Assembly: GCA_021734325.1 (NCBI GenBank) | Contig: JAIPJF010000015.1 | Span: 16,866-80,865, forward strand | Length of the DNA stretch: 64,000 nt | Origin: Fidelibacterota bacterium | GTDB taxonomy: Bacteria; Fidelibacterota; UBA8477; JABMPR01 | Reading direction: 5' to 3' | Part shown: positions 1 through 8,538 of the stretch, piece by piece | Layout: every line of letters begins with the position of its first letter | Numbering within the stretch: the stretch's first letter is position 1 | Translations under genes and position numbers: made by a program | Notes under the pieces: generated by a model | The model's database searches: none | Seen by the model: only the letters and a program-made list of their open reading frames with translations | Told to the model about the DNA's origin: nothing

Positions 1-189
1 TGGCTTTAACCCTACCAGGATATGTAGATGATCCATCGCACCATTGACGGTATCAACGTGTATGTCCTTTATCTTGCCATATTCCTTATAATGTGGAATA
101 AGCTCAGACATCAAGGATTTTACAATGATACGTTCTTGCTTATATGTTGACCAAACGAAATGCATCCAAATTTTATGGTAGGTTTGCAC
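1..189 (-). CDS. IS200-like / REP-associated tyrosine transposase, N-terminal part (cut by window edge)
   Basis: Reading the minus strand from a GTG at 189 gives 63 residues that run off the window start. It contains the family's opening motif MHFVWSTYK and, near the window edge, DHLHILVGLKP, in which HLH is the metal-binding HUH pair of Y1 single-strand transposases (TnpA/RAYT). The catalytic tyrosine lies outside the window. GTG is chosen because a strong GGAGAGGG ribosome site sits 7 bases upstream; the in-frame ATG at 165 would cut into the conserved start. RAYTs act on hairpins at their ends or on genomic REP palindromes, and palindromes are present just upstream (209-349). It could be a full IS200/IS605 element or a single-copy RAYT. 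Confidence 0.75.
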   Translation of the reverse strand, partial: MQTYHKIWMHFVWSTYKQERIIVKSLMSELIPHYKEYGKIKDIHVDTVNGAMDHLHILVGLKP

Positions 190-208
190 GCAAATTCCCT
201 CTCCATAG

Positions 209-349
209 CCCGGCCATTCATGGTCGGGTAAAAAGATATCTGTTAATTGAGCAAAGGCCGTTAACGGCCTTATCATCCGATGAATTCTCTTCTGCCCCAG
301 CCCTCAAGGGCCGGGTTACTGATCCAGATATCATTTTATAATCCGGATC
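209..349. repeat. cluster of four palindromes upstream of the RAYT-like gene
   Basis: Four hairpin-forming sequences occur in 141 bases. They are CCCGGCCAT/ATGGTCGGG (209-228, one G-T wobble), the perfect palindrome AAGGCCGTTAACGGCCTT (254-271), GCCC-TCAA-GGGC (300-311), and GATCCAGAT...ATCCGGATC (321-349, one mismatch). Such hairpins are typical substrates or ends of IS200-like and RAYT transposases. The last one also lies just behind the amylase gene that ends at 386 and could help end its transcript, although no T-run follows it on that strand. No coding region is credible here. Confidence 0.5.
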
Positions 350-385
350 AGTTATTTCAACCCTCTGGATTCGTTCAGACCGGTT

Positions 386-3373
386 CTATTTGAGCAGCAT
401 GAGTTTTTGGACCTGACGAAAATCATCTGCCCGGAGTTCAAGTAGATACACACCTGAAGGCAGGGCTCGATTATCATTATTGGTGCCATTCCACATGATC
501 TCGTATGACCCGGCCTGATAATTTGTAAGGCCTTCAGGACCAGACCACACCTCTCGGCCAAGGACATCATAGACTGTCAGAGAAACTACAGATGCCTGGG
601 GAAGGTCAAATCTGAGAGTTGTTGTCGGATTGAATGGGTTGGGGAACGCTCCATGCAGGGCATACTCCCTCGGTAAACTCTCGTTCCTGTCAACATCCAG
701 CCAATGCTTTTCATTGACAAAGATTCTGGTAGTCGAAGCAGGGATGGTATATGAATCCTGTATGTTGCTCGCGAGATCCAGGGTTTCGCCTGTCAGATAT
801 TCATACCAGATTCCGGCTTCAGGAAATTGAAGGTTCACTGTCTGATTGCTTGAATTAAAATTAGCGGCAACCAAAACAGATGCTTCTCCTGCAAGGGTTC
901 TGTGGTGAACAATCACCTTGCTTGTATTTGATTTGTACACCACATCGATGTTGTTGGACCTCAACGCCGCATAGCGTTTCCGCAACCAGATGAGATCTTT
1001 ATATTTTTGATGTAGTTTCGCCAAATTGGGATCCTCAAGGTAGAACCAGCGAACGGGATTGAAATCCAGGGTTCTTTCAGTATCCATTCCTACTTCTGCC
1101 CCCATATAAAGCATGGGGATACCAGCACTGGTAAAAAGAACTTCTGCTGCAAGTTCTGCTTTCTTCAATGCCTGCTCGTAGCTGATGGCAGAATTGGTTT
1201 GGGCTTCCCAAATCACCCGCTGCTCATCGTGACTTTCCAGATAGTTGACACAGGCCTCAGCATCTGAGAAACCATCTGCACCAAAATCGATGCCACGCTG
1301 GGTCTTGGCCATATCACCATAGCTCGAGCCCTCAAAGCTGCCCTGGCGCAGATTGGCTTTCATCTGATCATGAAAGGCATCATGCCAGTGAGAGTCAATA
1401 GCAGTATTGTCAATCAGCTCCCAAATGTCATCCCAGAAATGTTCCGCAATCTGATAGGTACCATTGTTGGCATTGTGCGCGGCGTTTGAAAAATAGCTCA
1501 CACCAAATTCGGCTGTTCCTCTCCAACCGATACCCGGCGTATGGTCATAACGATAGCCATCAACATGGTACACATTTATCCAGTGCTGGACAGTCCTTTT
1601 TGTCAACTCTTGTGTTCCAAGACGACCATGATCAAAATCGGGGAATCCCCAGGCATTACTCTCAGCGTGCATATAGGGAGAGTTTGTGTAATCTGATCCA
1701 TACATCTGTTCATAGGGAGAACTGCCATCTGCATGATTAAATACCAGATCAACCAGTACAGCTATTCCTCGTTTATGGGCTTCATTCACAAAATTTTTCA
1801 TGTCATCGGGGCTACCATAAGTCGACTCAAGGGCCATAAAGAAAGCGGGATTGTAACCCCATGAACTGGCACCTGGAAATTCAGTCGGCGGGAGAAGTTC
1901 GATGGCATTGATCCCCAGATCTTCCAGGTAATCCAGTTTTGCCGTCAGGCCAGCCAGGTTTTTAGTAGCAGAAAAATCCCGAATAAGCGTTTCGTAGATA
2001 ATCAGATCTTTCATTGGTGGCTTGACAAAACCATCATCTGTCCAGGCATAGTCTTCCTCACCAATATGGACAATCGCTTTTTGATTTTGAGCAAGACCAC
2101 TCTCATTCCCACTCTCATCCGTCCAATTGACATCTGTGGCAAATGGATCTCCTACATACTTCTCGCCATTAAGGACATACATATACTCATAGCTTCCTGT
2201 TGCAAGGGGAACGTTTAGCCAGAAAATATCTTTTGCCGGATCCAGTTTCATCAAACCTGCACTTTCGTCCCACTCATTGAAATCGCCCACGAGTGAAACG
2301 AATGCTTTCCCAGGTGCCAGTATGGCAAATGTTACAGTCCCATCGCCACGATCGTGAACACCGAGATAATCGCCAACTGGAAGTGATTCCTCAACAATAT
2401 CAGGGGTCTTCCAGACCGTTTTGACATCCATCATCACTCTCTGGTTGTCACGTTTGGCAAAAGCAACCAGCTGATGCCTCCCCGGGTCGAGAGCAGATGT
2501 ATTCAAGGTGTAGTCAAAATTGGTACCACCTGTAATATTTTTGGTATGTCCATCCAGAAGCAGTTCAACATAATAGGCATTTTCAACGCTAACCTGTATC
2601 AGCTGATCTGCTTCCAGCGCCTGTTCATCGACGATATTTGTGATTGCTACGCTGGGATCATCGGGTCCGGAAACAAAAGAGATGGGGAAATGATAGTCTC
2701 CTCCGCTGTTATTATCCCAGGTCTGACGGTTATTCCAATTAAAAACAAAATCAACTGCACTCACCACCTGTGATGATTGATTGAAAGGGCCGATGTCTAC
2801 CCAATATTCGCCGTTGAGATCGGGACCATTCATGGTGCTTTCGACAGATTGGCCGGCATCACCGACAATGGTGTTCGGCGGCTGATAGGCCACCAGGGGT
2901 TCGTGCCAGCTATTGACTCCCCACCACATATTGGTTGCCACGGTATTTTCTTTACGAATTCGAATGGTGTCATTGGGTCCTGGGTTCATGGGCGTCCACA
3001 TTCCAGGGATAGCTACTGGAATGTGATAATCATTACCTCCATTGTTATCCCACAAAGTTCCAGCAACATTTCGGAACACAAAGTCTATGACTTCCGCATC
3101 TTCCGGAATATTATGATGATACATCCACCATCCATCATTTAATTGTGTCATGGTGTATTGATTAACTGCACCTGTCCATGTGTTATGCCCCAGGTGCAAT
3201 TGCACAGGGTTTACATCATTTGGCAGTGAACCGTTGATGAGGTTATAGTAGATATTGACTGTATCTCCCTGAAAGGGCTGTGCCGGCTCCCAATAAAGAA
3301 TATTTGCATCATACTGGCCAAAGGCAGACAGTGCCAGTATTTGAATCAAAAAAATATTTATATATTTCCTCAC
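386..3373 (-). CDS. secreted multi-domain GH13 alpha-amylase with T9SS sorting domain
   Basis: A 995-residue protein with a signal peptide (MRKYINIFLIQILALSAFG). The first 330 or so residues are carbohydrate-binding-like beta modules. A CBM48-type module follows (around 345-450, VSLVGDFNEWDESAG), then a GH13 TIM barrel. The barrel shows the nucleophile Asp in GYRYDHTPG (about 609), the acid Glu in IAEHFWDD (about 643) and the third Asp in ESHDEQR (about 716), so it should cut alpha-1,4 (or 1,6) glucan bonds. The C-terminus (about 905-995) is a FlgD-like T9SS type-A sorting domain with AFPNPFNPTTTLRFDLP and the end KLMLLK, so it is probably exported and fixed to the cell surface. Its start overlaps the stop of the upstream amylase by 4 bases, so the two genes are translationally coupled. 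Confidence 0.9.
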   Translation of the reverse strand: MRKYINIFLIQILALSAFGQYDANILYWEPAQPFQGDTVNIYYNLINGSLPNDVNPVQLHLGHNTWTGAVNQYTMTQLNDGWWMYHHNIPEDAEVIDFVFRNVAGTLWDNNGGNDYHIPVAIPGMWTPMNPGPNDTIRIRKENTVATNMWWGVNSWHEPLVAYQPPNTIVGDAGQSVESTMNGPDLNGEYWVDIGPFNQSSQVVSAVDFVFNWNNRQTWDNNSGGDYHFPISFVSGPDDPSVAITNIVDEQALEADQLIQVSVENAYYVELLLDGHTKNITGGTNFDYTLNTSALDPGRHQLVAFAKRDNQRVMMDVKTVWKTPDIVEESLPVGDYLGVHDRGDGTVTFAILAPGKAFVSLVGDFNEWDESAGLMKLDPAKDIFWLNVPLATGSYEYMYVLNGEKYVGDPFATDVNWTDESGNESGLAQNQKAIVHIGEEDYAWTDDGFVKPPMKDLIIYETLIRDFSATKNLAGLTAKLDYLEDLGINAIELLPPTEFPGASSWGYNPAFFMALESTYGSPDDMKNFVNEAHKRGIAVLVDLVFNHADGSSPYEQMYGSDYTNSPYMHAESNAWGFPDFDHGRLGTQELTKRTVQHWINVYHVDGYRYDHTPGIGWRGTAEFGVSYFSNAAHNANNGTYQIAEHFWDDIWELIDNTAIDSHWHDAFHDQMKANLRQGSFEGSSYGDMAKTQRGIDFGADGFSDAEACVNYLESHDEQRVIWEAQTNSAISYEQALKKAELAAEVLFTSAGIPMLYMGAEVGMDTERTLDFNPVRWFYLEDPNLAKLHQKYKDLIWLRKRYAALRSNNIDVVYKSNTSKVIVHHRTLAGEASVLVAANFNSSNQTVNLQFPEAGIWYEYLTGETLDLASNIQDSYTIPASTTRIFVNEKHWLDVDRNESLPREYALHGAFPNPFNPTTTLRFDLPQASVVSLTVYDVLGREVWSGPEGLTNYQAGSYEIMWNGTNNDNRALPSGVYLLELRADDFRQVQKLMLLK

Positions 3374-5121
3374 TTAATTACCCCAAAACCTTTCGCAGGC
3401 AGTGTCAGGCGGCCTGCATTATCTCTTTTTATTGCCCCATACAGGACTGAATCCATTCCTTCAGCTGAAAATTCAAAGTCCGTATCGGAAAAATTGAAGA
3501 ATGCCAGCAGGGAGCCATGTCGGTATGCAATGATCTGTTTTTCATCATCAGCCAAGATAATCTCAAAATTGGATTCCGGTGTGATCCATGCTTTCCGCAA
3601 AGCCAGAATCTCCCCCATGGATTTCTCCAATTCCCGATCTGCTCTGGACCAGTAGATCACAGGATCCAGATGAATATCGACCTGTTCTTTTGCGCCAACT
3701 TCCTGGCCGGCATAAATGAGTGGATTCCCCTTCATCAGAGCAATAAAGGCCCAGGCCGTCTTATTCAGGTCTGCATCACCGATATAGCTCCTTGATCTGG
3801 TTTTGTCATGATTTTCAGTGAAGCGCATGCGCAAGGCATTCTTGGGATATTGATAAGCTTCGTCTTCGTAGCTTTGTTTGATCTGACTGACCCTTGCCTC
3901 ACCCTGAGCCGCTTTGGTCACCAGATTCCAGATATTCCAGGAATAGGTCATATCGTGGCCACTGAGATGAAGATCAGGCCTGGCGCCTTCTGCCAGAAAA
4001 AAGATCTCAGGATTGGCTGCCTTACATGCAGCTTTTGCTTCCAGCCAAAAGTCATTGGGGACCAATTCTGCGACGTCAAATCTGAAACCATCGACACCAG
4101 TCTCTTTAATCCACCAGACGAGCATATCGATCATCCATTTCCGCAGTTCTGGATTGTCATAGTTGAGATCAGCTGTATCCCACCAGTCAGCGTTCGGTGA
4201 TACGATCTCACCAAGCTCATCTTTCGTGTACCATTCTGGATGCTCATCAATGAGAGGATTGTCCCAGGCCGTGTGATTTAATACCATATCAAGGATAAGT
4301 TTCATGTCCCTGTCATGAGTCTGCTGAACGAGATCCTGGAAATCCTCAAGTGTTCCAAATCGAGGATTCGTTTTATAATAATCCTGGACTGCATAAGGTG
4401 CACCAACGTCGAATTTGTGGTTTTTAACACCGATGGGATGAATAGGCATGAGCCAGATCAGATCTATTCCCAGCTTCTTAATACGATTCAGATCTGCCCG
4501 AACAGCTCTGAAAGATCTTGCCATACTATGTGACCTCACAAAAATTTCATAAATAGTGGCATTTTTCGCCCACTCTGGTGCTTCCGGAGCCGTCTGTGTG
4601 CTTGCTTCAGATCTTACCAACTCAATTTCCTCCAAATATGGCTGAAGATATACTTCTCCATTTATTCCACCACCGCCACCAGTATCTTCAATCCTTACAA
4701 CCAATTGATGGGGTTTTCCATCGCTTATTTTGTCGCCGATATCTGAAAAGAATTTGATGCCATAGCCATTGTGTTTCTCAAACAGACGACCATCAAGCCA
4801 GATGACAGCATTGTCATCAACTGAATCAAAGACCAGGGCCCACTTGTATCCTGCAGCATAGGAACGGGCTTTGATTTCTGTAGCATACCAGGCGAACCCA
4901 TCATGATCTATGTCAGGCCAATTCCCAGGTACTGCAACCATTTCCCAATCTGTCCGGTCAACATCATTTCCAAACCAGCCCTCTCTCAGGCCAACTTGAT
5001 CCGGGTCATATTTCAGTTTCCACTCCCCTCCCAGGGATATGTTTTCCGGAGATATGGGTTCACAGGCTAAAAAGAGTGTTAAGATGAACAAGAAGAGTAC
5101 GGTATATTTCATTTTATACAT
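3370..5121 (-). CDS. GH13 alpha-amylase, lipoprotein
   Basis: A 583-residue protein. The signal peptide ends in a lipobox (LTLFLAC), so it should be lipid-anchored in the envelope. Residues about 25-175 form a beta-sandwich with galactose-binding-like features (GGEWKLKYDPDQVGLREGW). A GH13 barrel follows with FRFDVAEL (nucleophile about 348), FLAEGARPD (acid about 378) and TENHDKTR (about 438). The ring of conserved Asp/Glu is complete, so an active alpha-glucosidase or amylase is expected; exact specificity cannot be read from the sequence. An in-frame second ATG two codons in (MYK-MKYTVL) is the likelier start. It lies 24 bases behind malG and overlaps the next amylase by 4 bases. Confidence 0.88.
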   Translation of the reverse strand: MYKMKYTVLFLFILTLFLACEPISPENISLGGEWKLKYDPDQVGLREGWFGNDVDRTDWEMVAVPGNWPDIDHDGFAWYATEIKARSYAAGYKWALVFDSVDDNAVIWLDGRLFEKHNGYGIKFFSDIGDKISDGKPHQLVVRIEDTGGGGGINGEVYLQPYLEEIELVRSEASTQTAPEAPEWAKNATIYEIFVRSHSMARSFRAVRADLNRIKKLGIDLIWLMPIHPIGVKNHKFDVGAPYAVQDYYKTNPRFGTLEDFQDLVQQTHDRDMKLILDMVLNHTAWDNPLIDEHPEWYTKDELGEIVSPNADWWDTADLNYDNPELRKWMIDMLVWWIKETGVDGFRFDVAELVPNDFWLEAKAACKAANPEIFFLAEGARPDLHLSGHDMTYSWNIWNLVTKAAQGEARVSQIKQSYEDEAYQYPKNALRMRFTENHDKTRSRSYIGDADLNKTAWAFIALMKGNPLIYAGQEVGAKEQVDIHLDPVIYWSRADRELEKSMGEILALRKAWITPESNFEIILADDEKQIIAYRHGSLLAFFNFSDTDFEFSAEGMDSVLYGAIKRDNAGRLTLPAKGFGVIK

Positions 5122-5145
5122 TTGAATTCCTAAGAGGGTTTTTTG

Positions 5146-5979
5146 TTAGCCTTTAACTGATCCTAAGGTTAATCCACCTATTAGATATTTTGTCAAGAAG
5201 AGGAAGAGAGCAATTGCCGGAACGGATACAATTATAGCCCCGGCAGCATAGAGTCCCCATTCAGTGTTCATATTCGCCTGGAACGATTTCAAACCGATGG
5301 GTAGCGTGAACATCTCTTCATACCAGAGTACTTGAGCCGCCACAATATATTCGGTCCAGGCCGACATGAATGAAAAAAGTGCCGTGATAACCAATGCAGG
5401 GGAAGCCAGAGGCAGAATGATCTTGTAAAAAGCCATAAATCTGCTGGCACCATCTATACGGGCAGCTTCTTCCAGGGAGTAGGGAATTGTGTCGTAATAG
5501 CCTTTCATTTGCCAGACACAGAAAGGCAGGGCCGTAGATGAATAGATCACGATGAGCCCAAGGTAAGTGTTGATCAAGTGGAGATTGGACAGCATGATGA
5601 ACAGGGGCAATAGGAGCATGGTTGCGGGAAACATCTGGGTCACCAACAGGCTTAACAGGCTTGCATCCCGCCCAGGAAAACGGAAGCGCGAGAGTGCGTA
5701 TCCAGCTGTTGATGCCAGGGCCACACCGGTGATAACGACGGTAATGGTGACCAGAATCGAATTCCATATCCAGGACCACATGGGATGATCACGGAAGATG
5801 ATGACATAATTTTCAAAGGTCCAATCATCCGGAATCAAGGAAAGGCTCTCATTTAGGAGATTGTCCCCAGGTCTAATCGAAATGGTGATCACACGCAGAA
5901 TGGGATAAATAGACCAGGCAACGGCAATCATCAGTAGTGCGTAAATAATGATATATTGTAATGCTGAGGTCTTTTTCAT
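5146..5979 (-). CDS. malG: maltose-type ABC transporter permease MalG
   Basis: A 277-residue integral membrane protein of the binding-protein-dependent transport family, with about six membrane helices and the EAA loop that contacts the ATPase (EEAARIDGASRFMAFYKIIL, about 168-187). Length and loop match the MalG group of carbohydrate uptake (CUT1) importers. It pairs with the MalE-MalF fusion upstream, from which it is separated by a 245-base spacer holding an inverted-repeat element. Two amylases follow immediately, so imported sugars are most likely malto-oligosaccharides. The ATPase (MalK) is not in the window and must be supplied from elsewhere. Confidence 0.88.
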   Translation of the reverse strand: MKKTSALQYIIIYALLMIAVAWSIYPILRVITISIRPGDNLLNESLSLIPDDWTFENYVIIFRDHPMWSWIWNSILVTITVVITGVALASTAGYALSRFRFPGRDASLLSLLVTQMFPATMLLLPLFIMLSNLHLINTYLGLIVIYSSTALPFCVWQMKGYYDTIPYSLEEAARIDGASRFMAFYKIILPLASPALVITALFSFMSAWTEYIVAAQVLWYEEMFTLPIGLKSFQANMNTEWGLYAAGAIIVSVPAIALFLFLTKYLIGGLTLGSVKG

Positions 5980-6040
5980 ATCTAGAGACCTACTCTATTT
6001 AGCCACAATATCGGTAAATTCCACAGAAATTGAATTAGAA

Positions 6041-6166
6041 GTCTTCGCGAGCGAAAGCCGATCCTCAGATCGGCAGAGCGTGGCGATCTCCGACTTCAGC
6101 GTAAAGTACGCATGCGAGATTGCCACGGTCGTTCCAACAAACTCGTCGGGACTCCCTCGCAAAGAC
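6041..6166. repeat. MITE-like interspersed inverted repeat between malEF and malG
   Basis: The ends GTCTTCGCGAGCG and CCCTCGCAAAGAC are inverted copies (11 of 13). Nested inside are GCGTGGCGATCTC and GAGATTGCCACGG (again 11 of 13 when inverted), plus a perfect hairpin GCCGATC-CTCA-GATCGGC at 6057-6074. This is the structure of the small non-coding 'TTTGCGAGG...GGCAATCTC' repeats scattered through many draft bacterial genomes. A 77-codon reading frame crosses it on the minus strand, but its content is explained by the repeat. The element lies inside the transport operon and folds strongly in the transcript, so it could alter the MalEF:MalG ratio (inference). Confidence 0.6.
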
Positions 6167-6224
6167 TTGTCAGAATGGCTCCGAATGGTCTCGATATATC
6201 GGACTAATAAAATACGTTTACTTA

Positions 6225-8537
6225 TCAATACGCTGTCTCCGTTGCTTTGTTCTTCTGCATAAATTTCACTGAGAAAAAAGCCAGCATGAGGAATATCATA
6301 AAACTAAATGCAGCGGCATAGCCATAACGATAGAGATTAAAAGCAGCCCGGTAAACAAAACTTACCAGAATGTGGGTCTGATCTCCCGGTTGTCCCCCGT
6401 TAGAAACCAGCCAGACCACATTGATATTATTGAAGGTCCATACAATTCCCAGCGTAATTGCCGGTATCATCACCGGTTTCAGTAAAGGCAGGGTGATCTT
6501 CTTGAATTGCTGCCAGGCAGTGGCACCGTCGATGGATGCGGCTTCATACAGTTCCTGGGGAATCGACTGCAGACCACCCAGAGCAATGATCATCATGAAG
6601 GGGATTCCCAGCCATACATTGGTTATGATCGCTGCAATAAATGCATTGGTTGGGTCGATCAGCCATGAAATGGGTTCCAGGCCAAACACATTTTTAAGGA
6701 TCACATTCACGGCACCGTAATCAATATTGAACATTCCGCGCCAGGTCAAGGCTGTGATATAACTTGGGACGGCCCAGGGAAGGATCAGGAGGACTCTGAT
6801 GAGTCCTTTGCCCGGTAAGGGTCGATTGAGCAGCAGCGCCAGTAAGACCCCAAAAAAGACATGAAAACTCACATTGACCACTGTCCAAATGATCGTTTTC
6901 ATAAAAAAACGATAGAACTGATTGTCAGTCAAGACCTTTCCATACTGGGCAAATCCGATGACCTGCCAATCGTTGACCGTAGTAAGGCCCATATTGGAAA
7001 AAGAGATTACCAGATTGTAGAAAAAGGGATAGACCACAACACCAAAGATAAAGAGTGCTGCCGGAGCAACCATGAGCACGCCAAAGCGAGATTCTTTTAC
7101 CTGAACACCAGGGACTCCCCTGAGAAGGGGTAGGATGAAGGCAAGGACAAGCTTATAAAGTGCCCAAATGACAAGTACAGCACCTCCGATGTACACCAGG
7201 ATTGCTGTGATGTTGACTGCATCTGCATCGACATCACTCCCCTCGTATAACTCAGTAACTTTTTGGACAGCTAATTCCTGTTGATAAGCCGCTCCTTCTT
7301 CAGGGCTCATACTGCCACCGAGAACATTCTGGTAGGCGGGGCGCATGGCATCCCAGATGGCTCGCATTTGAGGGGAAATGGGCATGGCTCTGCCCAGATC
7401 AACCTGTTTGATCGAGGTTCTGATGATCGGATCGTTGGCAATTTCCGGACGCTCCCGGACTTCTAATCGTGTTGGGATCGTGGCCAAACGGGTTGCATAT
7501 TTGAATTGGGCATCTGCCCCAGTAAGGAATTTGGTCAATTTCACCACTTCAGCCAAGCGGTCACCATCAAGATAGGGATTCAGATAATACCCTTTTGTCG
7601 CAACCATTGGAGCCGGATATAAACCTGTTTCTTCATTGATTGGCAGTACTGCCAATCCAAAATCAACATAGGGTGAATCCATGTATTTTGCCCATGACCA
7701 GGCACCATTAATGAGCATGGCCGCTGCACCCGTATTGAACTTCGAATCGGCTACATCATAATCACACTCTGCTGGTATGATTCCGTGAACATCCCGCATC
7801 TCCCGCACAAATTTGAAAGCTTTGACCGCTGCTTCATTATTCAGCGTTGGATTCTGATCTTCATCCATAACCCAGCCGCCGTAGGAGGCATAGAAGGGCA
7901 TGAAGAAGAAGGGCTCTGTAAAATTCCAAACCAAACCATATTGATCGATAATGCCGTCACCATCTTTATCAATGGTCATTTTTTTCCCGAATTCAATCAA
8001 TTCCTGCAGTGATTCAGGCGGGCGATCCAAACCAACTTCAGCAAATAATCGCTTGTTATAGACCAATGCCAGATGATTGCCAAGTTCATCCCCGATCTGA
8101 TAGAGATGACCTTCATACCAGGTCAGACCCTTAGGGTCAAAAGCTGCCAGTTCCTCAACCGTGAATAAATCTTCCAGTGGTTTGATAATGTCCATCTCCA
8201 CAAGTGCCCCGGTGAAATCACTGGGACCGTACAACAGGTCTGGACCACCCTCTGTGAACGCCGTGGCAGACATATAGGCCATGCGGACCTCTTCATTCTC
8301 CTTGTACAGGAGATGGACCTTGATTTCCGGATTTTGGGCCTCGTACTCGGCAATCAGTTCATTCAGAACAGCTCGGCTCGGGGCTGGCATGGGATGCCAG
8401 AGTTGCAGTATGGTTTTCTCAGCGCCAAAGCCAAGGCTGGCGAGTAGCAGAATCACCATGATAAAAAGATAACTGCCTCGAATCCGCTGAGGGACAATCG
8501 TATGGAATAAATTTGTATATTTCTTAACTCTGATCAT
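6225..8537 (-). CDS. MalE-MalF fusion: sugar-binding protein joined to ABC permease
   Basis: About 770 residues. A signal/anchor segment (YLFIMVILLLASLGFG) is followed by a complete family-1 extracellular binding protein (about 25-430, ILQLWHPMPAPSRAVLNELI). Then come a membrane helix (about 445-465) and a MalF-type permease with the EAA loop EAASIDGATAWQQFKKITLP. In most bacteria MalE and MalF are separate; here the binding domain is tethered to the channel. A comparable natural MalE-MalF fusion is known from Bdellovibrio bacteriovorus. The ATG at 8537, one base after the esterase stop, is preferred; an in-frame ATG at 8561 would add 8 residues and overlap the esterase. MalG follows; MalK is absent. 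Substrate is inferred as maltodextrin from the surrounding amylases. Confidence 0.88.
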   Translation of the reverse strand: MIRVKKYTNLFHTIVPQRIRGSYLFIMVILLLASLGFGAEKTILQLWHPMPAPSRAVLNELIAEYEAQNPEIKVHLLYKENEEVRMAYMSATAFTEGGPDLLYGPSDFTGALVEMDIIKPLEDLFTVEELAAFDPKGLTWYEGHLYQIGDELGNHLALVYNKRLFAEVGLDRPPESLQELIEFGKKMTIDKDGDGIIDQYGLVWNFTEPFFFMPFYASYGGWVMDEDQNPTLNNEAAVKAFKFVREMRDVHGIIPAECDYDVADSKFNTGAAAMLINGAWSWAKYMDSPYVDFGLAVLPINEETGLYPAPMVATKGYYLNPYLDGDRLAEVVKLTKFLTGADAQFKYATRLATIPTRLEVRERPEIANDPIIRTSIKQVDLGRAMPISPQMRAIWDAMRPAYQNVLGGSMSPEEGAAYQQELAVQKVTELYEGSDVDADAVNITAILVYIGGAVLVIWALYKLVLAFILPLLRGVPGVQVKESRFGVLMVAPAALFIFGVVVYPFFYNLVISFSNMGLTTVNDWQVIGFAQYGKVLTDNQFYRFFMKTIIWTVVNVSFHVFFGVLLALLLNRPLPGKGLIRVLLILPWAVPSYITALTWRGMFNIDYGAVNVILKNVFGLEPISWLIDPTNAFIAAIITNVWLGIPFMMIIALGGLQSIPQELYEAASIDGATAWQQFKKITLPLLKPVMIPAITLGIVWTFNNINVVWLVSNGGQPGDQTHILVSFVYRAAFNLYRYGYAAAFSFMIFLMLAFFSVKFMQKNKATETAY

Positions 8538-8538
8538 A

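Noticed and set aside
2777..3142. 121-codon plus-strand frame antisense to the first amylase
   Set aside because: The minus-strand amylase is continuous with clear domains; the antisense frame has no recognisable features.
5995..6228. 77-codon reading frame on the minus strand between malEF and malG
   Set aside because: It lies over an inverted-repeat element with nested palindromes; the codons are those of the repeat, and no protein family fits.
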